From Streptomyces coelicoflavus (GTDB lineage: Bacteria; Actinomycetota; Actinomycetes; Streptomycetales; Streptomycetaceae), in contig NZ_BEWB01000017.1 in the NCBI RefSeq assembly GCF_003112555.1, forward strand, positions 62,001 through 126,000: a DNA stretch of 64,000 nt, in the 5' to 3' direction. The number at the start of each line of letters is the position of its first letter. The first letter of the stretch is position 1. The position numbers were made by a program, and so were the translations under genes. The notes under the pieces are model-generated. The model had not been told where the DNA came from. It was given only the letters and a program-made list of their open reading frames with translations, and did no database searches. Positions 35,168 through 43,747 of the stretch are shown here, in pieces.

Positions 35168-37396
35168 TTGCCGTTCCGTTCCCGTGGCACCCGCCTCTCG
35201 ACGGCGATCCTCGCGGTCCTCGCCGTCACCGCCCTCGGCGCAGGCACGCTGTCCTCCGCCCCGGCCGCCCTCGCCGCCACGTCCGGCGCCGCCCCGGGAA
35301 CGGCGTCGGTCGCCCCGTCGGCCGCGCTCACCGCGTTTCCGAAGGACGTCGAGATCACGGGCACGAGCGCCGACGGCTTCTTCGGCTACTCCTTCACCCC
35401 GGACGGGGAGCGGAAACTGCGCTGGTGGCCCTACGGGGGCGGGGCCCCGACCCCGCTCGACCCTCCCGAGAACGGAGGCTGGGCCTCCTCGGGCGGCGAC
35501 GTGGTCGCCCTCGGCGACGACAACTGGACCGTCCAGATGCGCTCCCTCACCCTGCGGAACATGGCCGACCCCACCGCCCCCGGTGTCGACATCGACCTGG
35601 GCGCGCTCGGTGGCAACTACGTCGCCGTGCTGGGCCCGGCGAGCGTGCTCGCCCAGGTGACGACGGACGACGGCACCGCGGAACTGCACATCGTGAGCAA
35701 GGACGGTGCCGGCACGACCAGCCGCAAGGTCTCGGGGCTCCCGGCGGACGCCACCGACTTCACCGGTTCCGCCGTGCGGGACGGCGCCGTCCTCGTCGGG
35801 TACGAGACGGGCCCGGCCGACGCCCGCAGGGGCGGCCGGGCGCTGGTCGACCTGGCGGACGCGACGGTGTCGGAGACGTACGCCTCCGCCGATTCCGGGT
35901 ACGACTTCACGCACCTCATGTTCTCCGGCTCCCAGGTGGCCTGGCTCGACTGGAAGTCCGGCACCGGCATGTTCGTCACGTCCGTCGACCGTGCGACGGG
36001 TGAGCGGACACAGACCGTCCTGGGCGCCCGGGACAGTGAGTGGTACACCGAACTCGTGGGCGACTGGCTGGTGTACGGCAACGCGTCGGCGCCCGTCCGG
36101 GCCGTCTCCCTGGCCGGCGGAGAAACCCGCGTCCTGGCGGAGAGCGGGTCCGGCTCGGCGGGCGCCGGGGACGGCAGCGCGGTGGTGCGGGGCACGAGGG
36201 CCGCCGACGGCGACGGGCTGTTCCGCATAGCGGCCGCGCAGGACGGCACTCCGACGGTCACCAAGGTGGCGGACGCGGCGGAGCCGGCGGTCGGTGTCGA
36301 GATCCAGGGGGCCGACGTCCCCGAGGTGGCCCACCTCGACCGGACGGGCGGCAAGGTGACGCTGGGCTGGACGCTGTCCCGCCCCGACGCCCGTCTGGAC
36401 CTCACCCTCACGCACGACGCCACGGGCAGGCAGCTCCGGACGCGCGTCACCGCCCCGGCCACCGGAACCGACTTCACGTACACCTGGGACGGCACCATCG
36501 CCGGGGTGGACGCACCGAACGGCGCGTACACGGTGGACGTCACGGCGAGGTCGCTCGACGGCCTCGGCGAGATCGCCGGGCAGAGCTTCGCCATGACCGT
36601 GGACCGGACGGCCAACCCCCACGACTACACCGACAACGGTTCCACCGACCTGCTCGCCCGCGACGCGTCCGGTGTGCTGTGGCGCGACGACCTGCGGGAC
36701 CGGCCGCTGGACGGCCGGGTCCAGCCCGCCCAGCGGGCCCGGGTCGGCGGCGGCTGGAACACGTACAAGCAGATCGAGGCCGTCGGCGACCTCGCGGGTT
36801 CCCGGGCCGGTGACCTGGTGGCCCTCGACGGTTCCGGCGTGCTGTGGCACTACCTCGGCAAGGGGGACGGCACCTTCGCGACCCGCACCCGGGTCGGCGG
36901 CGGCTGGAACGTCTACACCAGGCTCACCGGCGGCTCGGACCTCGACGGCGACGGCCGCACCGACCTCCTCGCCGCGGACACCTCCGGAGTGCTGTGGTTC
37001 TACAAGGGCACGGGCTCGGCCGCCGCTCCCTTCGCCGCGCGCGCCCGGGTCGGCGGCGGCTGGGGCGTCTACGACCGGCTCACCGCCGTCGGCGACATTG
37101 CCGGCACGGCTGCCGGAGACCTCGTCGCGCGCGACAGGAGCGGCGTCCTGTGGCTCTACCAGGGCAACGGCAAGGGCAACTTCCTCAGCCGCGTGCGGGT
37201 CGGTGGAGGCTGGAACGTGTACACACACCTCGTCGGCGCCGGCGACGTCGACAACGACGGGCGCCCGGACCTGATCGCGTACGGCGCGGGCGGCACGTAC
37301 CTCTACCACTCGACGGGCTCCGTCACCGCCACGTTCGTCCGCCGGGCGACGTCGTTGTACCCGGGCGAGGGCGCCGAGTTCAACAACATCGCATGA
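35168..37396 (+). CDS. Secreted FG-GAP/VCBS repeat protein
   Basis: The protein is 742 aa from TTG 35168, the only start near GGGAGT. The signal peptide (MPFRSRGTRLST, hydrophobic stretch, ALAA) predicts export; there is no anchor. Residues about 50-370 look like a beta-propeller, about 395-480 a fibronectin/FlgD-like Ig domain (LDLTLTHDATGRQLRT, YTWDGTIAGVDAPNGAYTVDV). The last 260 residues hold at least four repeats of the form ARVGGGWNVYTRLTGGSDLDGDGRTDLLAAD, each with a Ca2+-binding DxDGDGRxD or its decayed form. It is probably an extracellular binding protein. The ligand is unknown. Confidence 0.87.
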   Translation: MPFRSRGTRLSTAILAVLAVTALGAGTLSSAPAALAATSGAAPGTASVAPSAALTAFPKDVEITGTSADGFFGYSFTPDGERKLRWWPYGGGAPTPLDPPENGGWASSGGDVVALGDDNWTVQMRSLTLRNMADPTAPGVDIDLGALGGNYVAVLGPASVLAQVTTDDGTAELHIVSKDGAGTTSRKVSGLPADATDFTGSAVRDGAVLVGYETGPADARRGGRALVDLADATVSETYASADSGYDFTHLMFSGSQVAWLDWKSGTGMFVTSVDRATGERTQTVLGARDSEWYTELVGDWLVYGNASAPVRAVSLAGGETRVLAESGSGSAGAGDGSAVVRGTRAADGDGLFRIAAAQDGTPTVTKVADAAEPAVGVEIQGADVPEVAHLDRTGGKVTLGWTLSRPDARLDLTLTHDATGRQLRTRVTAPATGTDFTYTWDGTIAGVDAPNGAYTVDVTARSLDGLGEIAGQSFAMTVDRTANPHDYTDNGSTDLLARDASGVLWRDDLRDRPLDGRVQPAQRARVGGGWNTYKQIEAVGDLAGSRAGDLVALDGSGVLWHYLGKGDGTFATRTRVGGGWNVYTRLTGGSDLDGDGRTDLLAADTSGVLWFYKGTGSAAAPFAARARVGGGWGVYDRLTAVGDIAGTAAGDLVARDRSGVLWLYQGNGKGNFLSRVRVGGGWNVYTHLVGAGDVDNDGRPDLIAYGAGGTYLYHSTGSVTATFVRRATSLYPGEGAEFNNIA

Positions 37397-37439
37397 CAGC
37401 GGTGGCGGGAGCCGCCCGGTGAGCGGCCCCCGCGCACGA

Positions 37440-37478
37440 CTTCGCCCCGCCGGGACGACAACCCCCGGCGGGGCGAAG
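37440..37478. terminator. Bidirectional terminator
   Basis: CTTCGCCCCGCCGGG (37440-37454) pairs perfectly with CCCGGCGGGGCGAAG (37464-37478). It lies between the convergent FG-GAP and DUF4287 genes. Confidence 0.82.
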
Positions 37479-37514
37479 TGAGCGAGGACGTCTGGCGTCG
37501 GACAGGACCCGCGG

Positions 37515-37745
37515 TCACAGCAGTTTGCGCGCGGCCCTTCTCAGGTCGTACTCGTGGACGATCGCCTTCGCGTGGCCGTACGCGAGGTTGTGCTCGTGGC
37601 GGAGCCAGCTGACCTTCTCCTCGAAGCGGAAGAGGGCGGGGCCGTCGTCGACGGCGCGCAGCCAGTCGGAGATGTCACGGCCGGTGCACTGGGGAATGCG
37701 GGCGAGCAGATTGCGATGGGTCTCCTCGGAGAAGACTTGGGACAT
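37515..37745 (-). CDS. DUF4287-family small protein
   Basis: The protein is 76 aa from ATG 37745, soluble, starting MSQVFSEETHRNLLARIPQC. The conserved phrase GRDISDWLRAVDDGPALFRFEEKVSWLRHEHNLAYGHAKAIVHEYDLRRA matches the DUF4287 pattern, in which FxEKVxWLRxExxLxHGHAxAIVHE is the core. The function is unknown. It is a single-gene unit, convergent with the FG-GAP gene. Confidence 0.85.
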   Translation of the reverse strand: MSQVFSEETHRNLLARIPQCTGRDISDWLRAVDDGPALFRFEEKVSWLRHEHNLAYGHAKAIVHEYDLRRAARKLL

Positions 37746-37836
37746 CGGCGCCTCCGGGCGAAAGGGGTAGTAAGCCGGTCCTTCAGGTCACCGTGCCTGA
37801 GCGTTCGCCCGTTGGCAACAGTCCCGCACGGCCGCG

Positions 37837-37842
37837 TACGCT
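37837..37842 (+). promoter_or_regulatory. -10 box of a leaderless gene
   Basis: TACGCT lies 6 nt before GTG 37849, with TTGGCA at 37812-37817 as a possible -35 (19-bp spacer). No ribosome site is present, which fits leaderless translation. Confidence 0.6.
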
Positions 37843-37848
37843 CGCGCC

Positions 37849-38160
37849 GTGGTTGATACGACGCCTTTGACCCGTGCCGTGGACGACTTCGCCGACCGGC
37901 TGCGGGCCGCCCCGCAGAGCAGGCTTCAGCGCGGCGCCGCCGCCGAGGCGCTGGAGCTGGCCAGGGAGTTGGCCCGGCGCGCCCAGCTCGTGGAGGAACC
38001 CGGGACCGAGCCCCGCGAGATGCCGGACGCGGGCATGTTCGCCGCCGCCGACCAGATCGCCGTGGCCGCACACGACTTGGCCCTCGTACTGGAGCACGAG
38101 GGCCAGGTGGAGGAGGCGGCGGCGCTGGTGGAGGAGGCCCGCAAACGGGCCGGGGTCTGA
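37849..38160 (+). CDS. Small hypothetical helical protein
   Basis: This 103-aa, all-helical, acidic protein (VDTTPLTRAVDDFADRLRAAPQSRLQRGAAAEALELARELARRAQ) has no signal or membrane segment. The start at GTG 37849 is supported by its leaderless promoter. Third-position G/C use is normal for the genome, so it is probably real. I do not recognise a family. It is convergent with the next gene, 42 bp apart, a gap holding two GACCGGTGT units. Confidence 0.7.
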   Translation: MVDTTPLTRAVDDFADRLRAAPQSRLQRGAAAEALELARELARRAQLVEEPGTEPREMPDAGMFAAADQIAVAAHDLALVLEHEGQVEEAAALVEEARKRAGV

Positions 38161-38201
38161 GGCGACCGGCACGCCCGGCGAGACCGGTGTGACCGGTGTG
38201 A

Positions 38202-39011
38202 CTACAGGGACGCTATGACGCGGTCCGCCAGGATGTACACGTTCTCCTCGCCGCAGGCGAAGGTCAGCGTGTAGGCGCCGGAGATCCCGGAGCCGCCGAG
38301 GAGGTACGGGGTCTGGCCCGTGCCGAGCGCGGCGGCCAGGCGCTCCGCGGTCTCGCGGTGGCCCGGGGTCATGCACAGGGTGGTGCCGTCGGCGAAGACG
38401 TACACGTCGAGGGTGCCCAGCGGCCCCGGGCGGACGTCCGCCAGCGCGACGCTCGACTCGGCCAGCTCCTCCAGGGTCGCCACGGTGCGGTCGTGGTCGT
38501 TCACGGCCGGCGACGGGTTCGGTACGAAGTCCGGGTGCGAGGGGTGCCTGCGGCGGGCGGCGGCCAGCTCGGCGGACTCCCTCGAACCCGAGTGGCCCGC
38601 GTCCTGGCCGGACGGCTCGTCGGTGTCCGCGGCCGGCTCGGTCACGGGCTCCAGGCCCACGAGGTCGGCCTGGCGGGGCAGGAACAGCTCACTGTCGGAC
38701 AGGCCGAGCAGCAGGGGCGCGTCGGAGGCGTCCCTGGTCTCCTGGGCGGCCCAGAAGGCCCGCGCCTCGGCGAGTTCACGCTCGCGCTCCTCGGCGAGCG
38801 CCTCCGCGACGGCGGCGCGTATCTCCTCGGCGTCGGCGGTGGTGCGGGCGGCGGGCACCCGGCCCCGCGCGGCGGTGGCCCGGCTCTCGGCCAGCTCGGT
38901 GCGCAAGGCGGTCACCTGGCGGCGCAGCACCAGGATGCTGCGCAGGACGGCGACGCCCACGGCGCCGGTGGCGGCCGTGGTGAGCAGCAGGGCGATCGGC
39001 ATGGCGCTCAC
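38202..39011 (-). CDS. Membrane-anchored hypothetical protein
   Basis: The protein is 269 aa from GTG 39011 (GGGAG 9 nt upstream); ATG 39002 is an alternative. One N-terminal helix (MPIALLLTTAATGAVGVAVL) leads to a coiled-coil stretch (about 30-90, AVAEALAEERERELAEARAFW), a disordered acidic linker and a folded C-terminal domain of about 90 residues (VATLEELAESSVALADVRPG to ENVYILADRVIASL). The family is unknown; the domain contains no catalytic motif I recognise. It stands alone, divergent from the thiolase region. Confidence 0.75.
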   Translation of the reverse strand: MSAMPIALLLTTAATGAVGVAVLRSILVLRRQVTALRTELAESRATAARGRVPAARTTADAEEIRAAVAEALAEERERELAEARAFWAAQETRDASDAPLLLGLSDSELFLPRQADLVGLEPVTEPAADTDEPSGQDAGHSGSRESAELAAARRRHPSHPDFVPNPSPAVNDHDRTVATLEELAESSVALADVRPGPLGTLDVYVFADGTTLCMTPGHRETAERLAAALGTGQTPYLLGGSGISGAYTLTFACGEENVYILADRVIASL

Positions 39012-39212
39012 TGACGTACTCCCGGTTCAAAGTCGACCCCCGACTTCCTACATCAGCTTGAAGGGAGGACTAACCGTCTGTCAGTGCGTAACGTCACGAA
39101 ACGGACAGGACTTTGGGCCCGGACGGTGGGGGTGGTGCTGGTCTGACCTGCGTAAATCAAGGGGGTGGGAGAGGTAGGTCACATCCTGGGGGAGTTTGGG
39201 TCACAAAACGGC

Positions 39213-39241
39213 CCGGAGCCCTGCGGTCGGCAGGGCTCCGG
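39213..39241 (-). terminator. Terminator downstream of thiolase
   Basis: CCGGAGCCCTGC (39213-39224), 5-nt loop, GCAGGGCTCCGG (39230-39241), 12-bp perfect. It lies past the stop of the leftward thiolase gene. The rest of 39012-39316 shows no gene; it must contain the promoter of the 38202-39011 gene. Confidence 0.78.
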
Positions 39242-39316
39242 ACCGGGCTGTCACGCACGGTCCACCAGGCGCTACTGACGGTCCCTCAGCGCCTTTCGGT
39301 GACGGCCCCGGCGGGG

Positions 39317-40537
39317 TCAGCTCAGGCGCTCGACGACCATGGCCATGCCCTGGCCGCCGCCGACGCACATGGTCTCCAGGCCGAACTGCTTGTCGTGCGT
39401 CTGGAGGGAGTTGATCAGCGTGCCGGTGATGCGGGCGCCGGTCATGCCGAAGGGGTGGCCGACGGCGATGGCGCCGCCGTTGACGTTCAGCTTCTCCAGC
39501 GGGATGCCGAGGTCGCGGTAGGAGGGGATGACCTGCGCCGCGAACGCCTCGTTGATCTCGACCAGGTCGATGTCGCCGATGCCCAGCCCGGCGCGGGACA
39601 GCGCCTGCTTGCTCGCCTCGACCGGACCGAGGCCCATGATCTCGGGGGAGAGGCCGGAGACGCCGGTGGAGACGATCCGGGCGAGCGGGGTCAGGCCCAG
39701 CTCGCGGGCCTTGGTGTCGCTCATGATCACGAGGGCGGCGGCGCCGTCGTTGAGCGGGCAGCAGTTGCCGGCGGTGACCAGGCCGTCGGGGCGGAAGACG
39801 GGCTTGAGACCCTGGACGCCCTCCAGGGTGACGCCGGCGCGGGGGCCGTCGTCCTTGCTGACGACCGTGCCGTCGGGCAGCGTCACCGGGGTGATCTCGC
39901 GCTCCCAGAAGCCGTTCTTGATGGCCTCCTCGGCGAGGTTCTGCGACCGGACGCCGAACTCGTCCATCTCCTGCCGAGTGACGCCCTTGGCGCGGGCGAG
40001 GTTCTCCGCGGTCTGGCCCATCGCGATGTACGGGTCGGGGACGAGGCCGTCCTCGCGCGGGTCGTGCCAGGTGGTGCCCTCCTGCTGGGCGACCTCGGCG
40101 GTGCGGGCCTCGGCCTCCGCGAACAGCGGGTTGCGGGTGTCCGGGAGGCTGTCGGAGTTGCCCTTGGCGAACCGGGAGACCATCTCGACGCCGGCCGAGA
40201 TGAAGACGTCGCCCTCACCGGCCTTGATGGCGTGCAGGGCCATGCGGGAGGTCTGCAGGGACGAGGAGCAGTACCGGGTGATCGTGCAGCCCGGCAGGTG
40301 GTCCATGCCCATCTCGACGGCGACGATCCGGCCGAGGTTGTTGCCCTGCTCGCCGCCGGGCAGACCGCAGCCGAGCATCAGGTCGTCGATGTCCCGCGGG
40401 TCCAGCTCGGGGACCTTCGCGAGGGCCGCCTGGATGATCGTGGCGGCCAGGTCGTCGGGACGCAGGTCCTTCAGGGAGCCCTTGAAGGCGCGGCCGATGG
40501 GGGAACGGGCGGCAGAGACGATCACGGCTTCGGGCAT
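39317..40537 (-). CDS. Acetyl-CoA C-acyltransferase (thiolase)
   Basis: The protein is 406 aa from ATG 40537 (GTG 40540 is an in-frame alternative). Condensing or thiolytic enzyme of fatty-acid degradation or acetoacetyl-CoA formation. The nucleophile is Cys90 in TITRYCSSSLQT, where most family members have CASG or CSSG, so Ser replaces the small Gly. The NEAFA motif, GGAIAVGHPFGMTGAR with the base His, and the C-terminal CVGGGQGMAMVVE with the second Cys are intact. Such enzymes release acetyl-CoA from 3-ketoacyl-CoA. It is monocistronic. The upstream region carries a TetR-like dyad. Confidence 0.93.
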   Translation of the reverse strand: MPEAVIVSAARSPIGRAFKGSLKDLRPDDLAATIIQAALAKVPELDPRDIDDLMLGCGLPGGEQGNNLGRIVAVEMGMDHLPGCTITRYCSSSLQTSRMALHAIKAGEGDVFISAGVEMVSRFAKGNSDSLPDTRNPLFAEAEARTAEVAQQEGTTWHDPREDGLVPDPYIAMGQTAENLARAKGVTRQEMDEFGVRSQNLAEEAIKNGFWEREITPVTLPDGTVVSKDDGPRAGVTLEGVQGLKPVFRPDGLVTAGNCCPLNDGAAALVIMSDTKARELGLTPLARIVSTGVSGLSPEIMGLGPVEASKQALSRAGLGIGDIDLVEINEAFAAQVIPSYRDLGIPLEKLNVNGGAIAVGHPFGMTGARITGTLINSLQTHDKQFGLETMCVGGGQGMAMVVERLS

Positions 40538-40646
40538 CACGGCTCCAGTGGCGAGGCGGTGTGGGCACGGGCAGGGCTGGTTGGGAAGTTACCCGGCCGT
40601 ATGGCCCGGGTCACGGCTATGGGCATGTGACATGGACCGCAACTGT

Positions 40647-40661
40647 CTAAGCGCTTGCTTT
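40647..40661 (-). promoter_or_regulatory. Possible TetR-type operator upstream of thiolase
   Basis: CTAAGCGCTTGCTTT (40647-40661) contains palindrome AAGCGCTT (40649-40656); read on the minus strand it is AGCAAGCGCTTAG. This is close to operators of actinobacterial fatty-acid/steroid TetR regulators. It lies about 110 bp upstream of the thiolase start. Confidence 0.45.
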
Positions 40662-40715
40662 TGCCTCCGGCGGTTGGGCGGGCGGCGTTCCCGTGCCGGG
40701 TGCTGTGGCGGGCGT

Positions 40716-40790
40716 ACCCGGGGGCTGCGCCCCCAGACCCCCATCGGCCTGGACGGCCTCGTCCTCAAACGCCGGACGGGCTGGAAGGCT
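40716..40790 (+). repeat. Dispersed Streptomyces repeat overlapping SGNH gene end
   Basis: The hairpin GGGGGCTGCGCCCCC at about 40720-40737 is followed by AGACCCCCATCGGCCTGGAC, then GGCCTCGTCCTCAAACGCCG and GACGGGCTGGA. This block recurs in many Streptomyces intergenic regions as far as I know. Here it supplies the stop codon (40765-40767) and the last codons of the SGNH hydrolase. A degenerate copy lies at 5741-5772. Confidence 0.65.
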
Positions 40791-41787
40791 CAGCCTCCGA
40801 CACCCTCCGCCTCCGTCGGCGCTTCAGCAGCGCCCAAGCCCCCCGCGGCCCCGTCGGCATGGCGGCAGCGACCTCCGTACCCGCCTCCGACGCCGCCTCC
40901 GCCGCCGCACGCGCCACCGGCAGGAAGCCCTCGCGGCGCAGCGCGTCCGGGTGCTCCTCCTCGGCCGGCCACAGGCCGAGCGCGGCGCACACCGACGGCA
41001 GTACCGCCATCGCCGCCGTGGCGTACCCCTCCGCGGAGGGGTGGTAGTTGTCCGGCCCGAACAGCTCCCGCGGGTTCTGCGCGAACTCCGGGCCCAGCAG
41101 GTCGCCCAGCGACACCGTGCGCCCGCCCTGCTCGACCGCGCCGATGGTCTGCGCCGCCGCCAGCTGCCGCGACGCCCGCCGGGCCAGCCAGCGCAGCGGC
41201 TGCCGCACCCGCTCGATCGTGCCCAGGTCCGGACAGGTGCCGACCACCACCTCCGCACCGGCCGTGCGCAGCCGCCGCACCGCCCCGGACAGGTGCCGCA
41301 CCGAGCGGGTCGCCGGCATGCGGTGGGTGACGTCGTTGGCGCCGATCATGATCACGCAGATGTCCGGGATCCGGTCCGGATCCGCGAGCGCCAGCGTCAC
41401 CTGCCGGTCCAGGTCGTCCGAGCACGCCCCCGGCAGCGCGACCGACCCCAGCCGTACCGGACGTTCCGCCACCGCCGCGAGCCCCGACGCCAGCAGCGCG
41501 CCCGGCGTCTGCCCGGCCCGGTGGACGCCCTGCCCGGCGGCCGTGGAGTCGCCCAGCATCATCAGCCGCAGCGGCGGCTCACCGGCCGTGGGCAGGGTGC
41601 CGCCGTACAGTCCCTGCGCGTTCGGCACCCGGGCCGGCGGGCCCACGCCCACCCGGCGCCTGGCCAGCTGCACCTCCGCGACCACCAGGCCGACCGCCGC
41701 CGCACCGGCCAGCCCGATGCCGCCGCCGCCGTACGCGGCGCCGGCCGCGATCCGCCGGGCCACCCTCGCCCTCGACATACTCGTCAT
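40765..41787 (-). CDS. SGNH/GDSL hydrolase, membrane-anchored
   Basis: The protein is 340 aa from ATG 41787, with GGGAGGTGG upstream. One N-terminal hydrophobic segment (AAGAAYGGGGIGLAGAAAVGLVVAEV) acts as signal or anchor. Motifs: block I LMMLGDSTAAGQG with nucleophile Ser81, block III IGANDVTH, and block V DNYHPSAEGY with Asp and His of the triad. The family are esterases, lipases or deacetylases. The C-terminal tail past residue 310 is Arg/Ser-rich and its very end is encoded by the dispersed repeat, so the native C-terminus may have been altered. It is divergent from cystathionine beta-synthase. Confidence 0.9.
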   Translation of the reverse strand: MTSMSRARVARRIAAGAAYGGGGIGLAGAAAVGLVVAEVQLARRRVGVGPPARVPNAQGLYGGTLPTAGEPPLRLMMLGDSTAAGQGVHRAGQTPGALLASGLAAVAERPVRLGSVALPGACSDDLDRQVTLALADPDRIPDICVIMIGANDVTHRMPATRSVRHLSGAVRRLRTAGAEVVVGTCPDLGTIERVRQPLRWLARRASRQLAAAQTIGAVEQGGRTVSLGDLLGPEFAQNPRELFGPDNYHPSAEGYATAAMAVLPSVCAALGLWPAEEEHPDALRREGFLPVARAAAEAASEAGTEVAAAMPTGPRGAWALLKRRRRRRVSEAEPSSPSGV

Positions 41788-41954
41788 ACGTCGCCGCCAC
41801 CTCCCGAAACCCGTACACCCACTCCTTGCCCCGTACGGACGGTCGCCCAATCTCAACGCAGGGTGAACGACCGTCACGGGGCATGCCCGGGCCGGCAGGC
41901 CATAGGCTGGCGGAACCGATATCGACCCCTCATTTGCGGCATCCGGAGACCACG

Positions 41955-43340
41955 GTGCAATTCCACGACTCGATGATCAGCCTCGTCGGCAACACCCCGC
42001 TGGTGCGGCTCAACAGCGTGACCAAGGGGATCAGGGCGACCGTCCTGGCCAAGGTGGAGTACTTCAATCCCGGCGGCTCGGTGAAGGACCGCATCGCCCT
42101 GCGCATGATCGAGGCCGCGGAGAAGAGCGGAGAGTTGCAGCCGGGCGGCACGATCGTCGAGCCGACCAGCGGCAACACGGGCGTGGGCCTCGCCATCGTG
42201 GCCCAGCAGAAGGGCTACAAGTGCATCTTCGTCTGCCCCGACAAGGTGTCCACCGACAAGATCAACGTGCTGCGCGCGTACGGCGCCGAGGTCGTCGTCT
42301 GCCCGACCGCGGTCGACCCCGAGCACCCCGACTCCTACTACAACGTCTCCGACCGGCTGGTCCGCGAGACGCCGGGCGCCTGGAAGCCGGACCAGTACTC
42401 CAACCCGAACAACCCCCTCTCCCACTACCACTCCACGGGCCCCGAGCTGTGGGAGCAGACCGAGGGGAAGATCACCCACTTCGTGGCCGGCGTCGGCACC
42501 GGCGGCACCATCTCCGGCACCGGCAGGTACCTGAAGGACGCCAGTGACGGCGCGGTGAAGGTCATCGGCGCCGACCCCGAGGGCTCCGTGTACTCCGGCG
42601 GCTCCGGGCGTCCGTACCTGGTCGAGGGCGTCGGCGAGGACTTCTGGCCGACGGCCTACGACCGCGAGGTCGCCGACGGGATCGTCGCCGTCTCCGACAA
42701 GGACTCCTTCCAGATGACCCGCCGCCTCGCCAAGGAGGAGGGCCTGCTGGTGGGCGGCTCCTGCGGCATGGCGGTCGTCGCGGCCCTCGAGGTGGCGGCG
42801 CGGCTCGGCGAGGACGACGTGGTGGTGGTCCTGCTGCCGGACAGCGGACGCGGCTACCTCAGCAAGATCTTCAACGACGAGTGGATGGCCGACTACGGCT
42901 TCCTCGAGGACGCCGGTCCCAGCGCCCGCGTCGCCGAGGTCCTGAACCACAAGGAGGGCGGCCACATCCCCTCCCTCGTCCACATGCACCCGGACGAGAC
43001 CGTCGGCGAGGCCATCGAGGTGCTGCGCGAGTACGGCGTCTCGCAGATGCCGATCGTCAAGCCCGGCGCCGGCCACCCGGACGTGATGGCCGCCGAGGTC
43101 GTCGGCTCGGTGGTGGAGCGCGAACTGCTGGACGCGCTGTTCGCCAAGCGCGCCTCGCTGGAGGACCCGCTGGAGAAGCACATGTCCGCCCCGCTGCCCC
43201 AGGTCGGCTCCGGCGAGCCGGTCGCGGACCTGATGTCGGTGCTCGGCGGCGCCGACGCGGCGATCGTCCTCGTCGAGGGCAAGCCGACCGGCGTGGTGAG
43301 CCGGCAGGACCTGCTGTCCTTCCTCGCCAAGGGCAAGTAG
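41955..43340 (+). CDS. cbs: Cystathionine beta-synthase
   Basis: This 461-aa PLP enzyme of transsulfuration condenses serine and homocysteine to cystathionine. It starts at GTG 41955 (MQFHDSMISLVGNTPLVRLN), with GGAGA 6 nt upstream. Lys44 in GGSVKDR is the PLP Lys; PTSGNTGVG near 71 binds phosphate; GTGGTISGTGRYLK is conserved. Two CBS (Bateman) modules follow from about 335 (VAEVLNHKEGGHIPSLVHMHPDETVGEAIEVLREYGVSQMPIV and GVVSRQDLLSFL), suggesting regulation by adenosyl ligands. Its 3' end carries a repeated GGGCAAGTAGG. Confidence 0.93.
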   Translation: MQFHDSMISLVGNTPLVRLNSVTKGIRATVLAKVEYFNPGGSVKDRIALRMIEAAEKSGELQPGGTIVEPTSGNTGVGLAIVAQQKGYKCIFVCPDKVSTDKINVLRAYGAEVVVCPTAVDPEHPDSYYNVSDRLVRETPGAWKPDQYSNPNNPLSHYHSTGPELWEQTEGKITHFVAGVGTGGTISGTGRYLKDASDGAVKVIGADPEGSVYSGGSGRPYLVEGVGEDFWPTAYDREVADGIVAVSDKDSFQMTRRLAKEEGLLVGGSCGMAVVAALEVAARLGEDDVVVVLLPDSGRGYLSKIFNDEWMADYGFLEDAGPSARVAEVLNHKEGGHIPSLVHMHPDETVGEAIEVLREYGVSQMPIVKPGAGHPDVMAAEVVGSVVERELLDALFAKRASLEDPLEKHMSAPLPQVGSGEPVADLMSVLGGADAAIVLVEGKPTGVVSRQDLLSFLAKGK

Positions 43341-43673
43341 GCAAACAGGGCAAGTAGGGCCCGTAGGGCACGCAGGGCAGGAGCGCGAGCAGGGCGGGCG
43401 GGGAACGGCGGCCGGCGCGGTGATCTTCGCGGACTTCGCGGAAGTGGTACGCGCATGTCACGTGGGCGCAGCAGTCGCTTAACACGGGACCGGCAGAGTA
43501 CGGGGTGTCGGCGGGAACCGGCGGGGAAACCTCCCAGGCGTTCAGCACGGGGGGAGGCTCCCCGGTCGCGCCGGCGCCGAACGGCGTCACGGACCTTCCG
43601 GAGCGGCTCCCGGACCTCCAAGGACGCCACGGACGCGCCGCCCCGGCCGTGAGGCCCGGCACCGCGCGTCCCC
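43341..43673. other. Intergenic region without supported gene
   Basis: The region begins with GCAGGGC-rich tandem repeats following cbs (to about 43400). An ATG-started frame at 43455-43652 (65 residues, Arg/Ser-rich) has no ribosome site, no family likeness and atypical composition, so it is not called. Nothing else is evident. Confidence 0.5.
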
Positions 43674-43734
43674 CGCGGGGACCGCCGTCGTCCCGCCCCC
43701 CAGCGCTGGGGGTGCGGCGGTCCCCGCGCGGTTC
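43674..43734. terminator. Bidirectional terminator
   Basis: CGCGGGGACCGCCG (43674-43687) pairs perfectly with CGGCGGTCCCCGCG (43715-43728), with a further small CCCCCAGCGCTGGGGG hairpin in the loop and GTTCTTT after it. It separates cbs from the leftward gene. Confidence 0.75.
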
Positions 43735-43747
43735 TTTCCCCGGGGGC

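Noticed and set aside
43455..43652. 65-residue Arg/Ser-rich frame after cbs
   Set aside because: No ribosome site, no family features, atypical composition.
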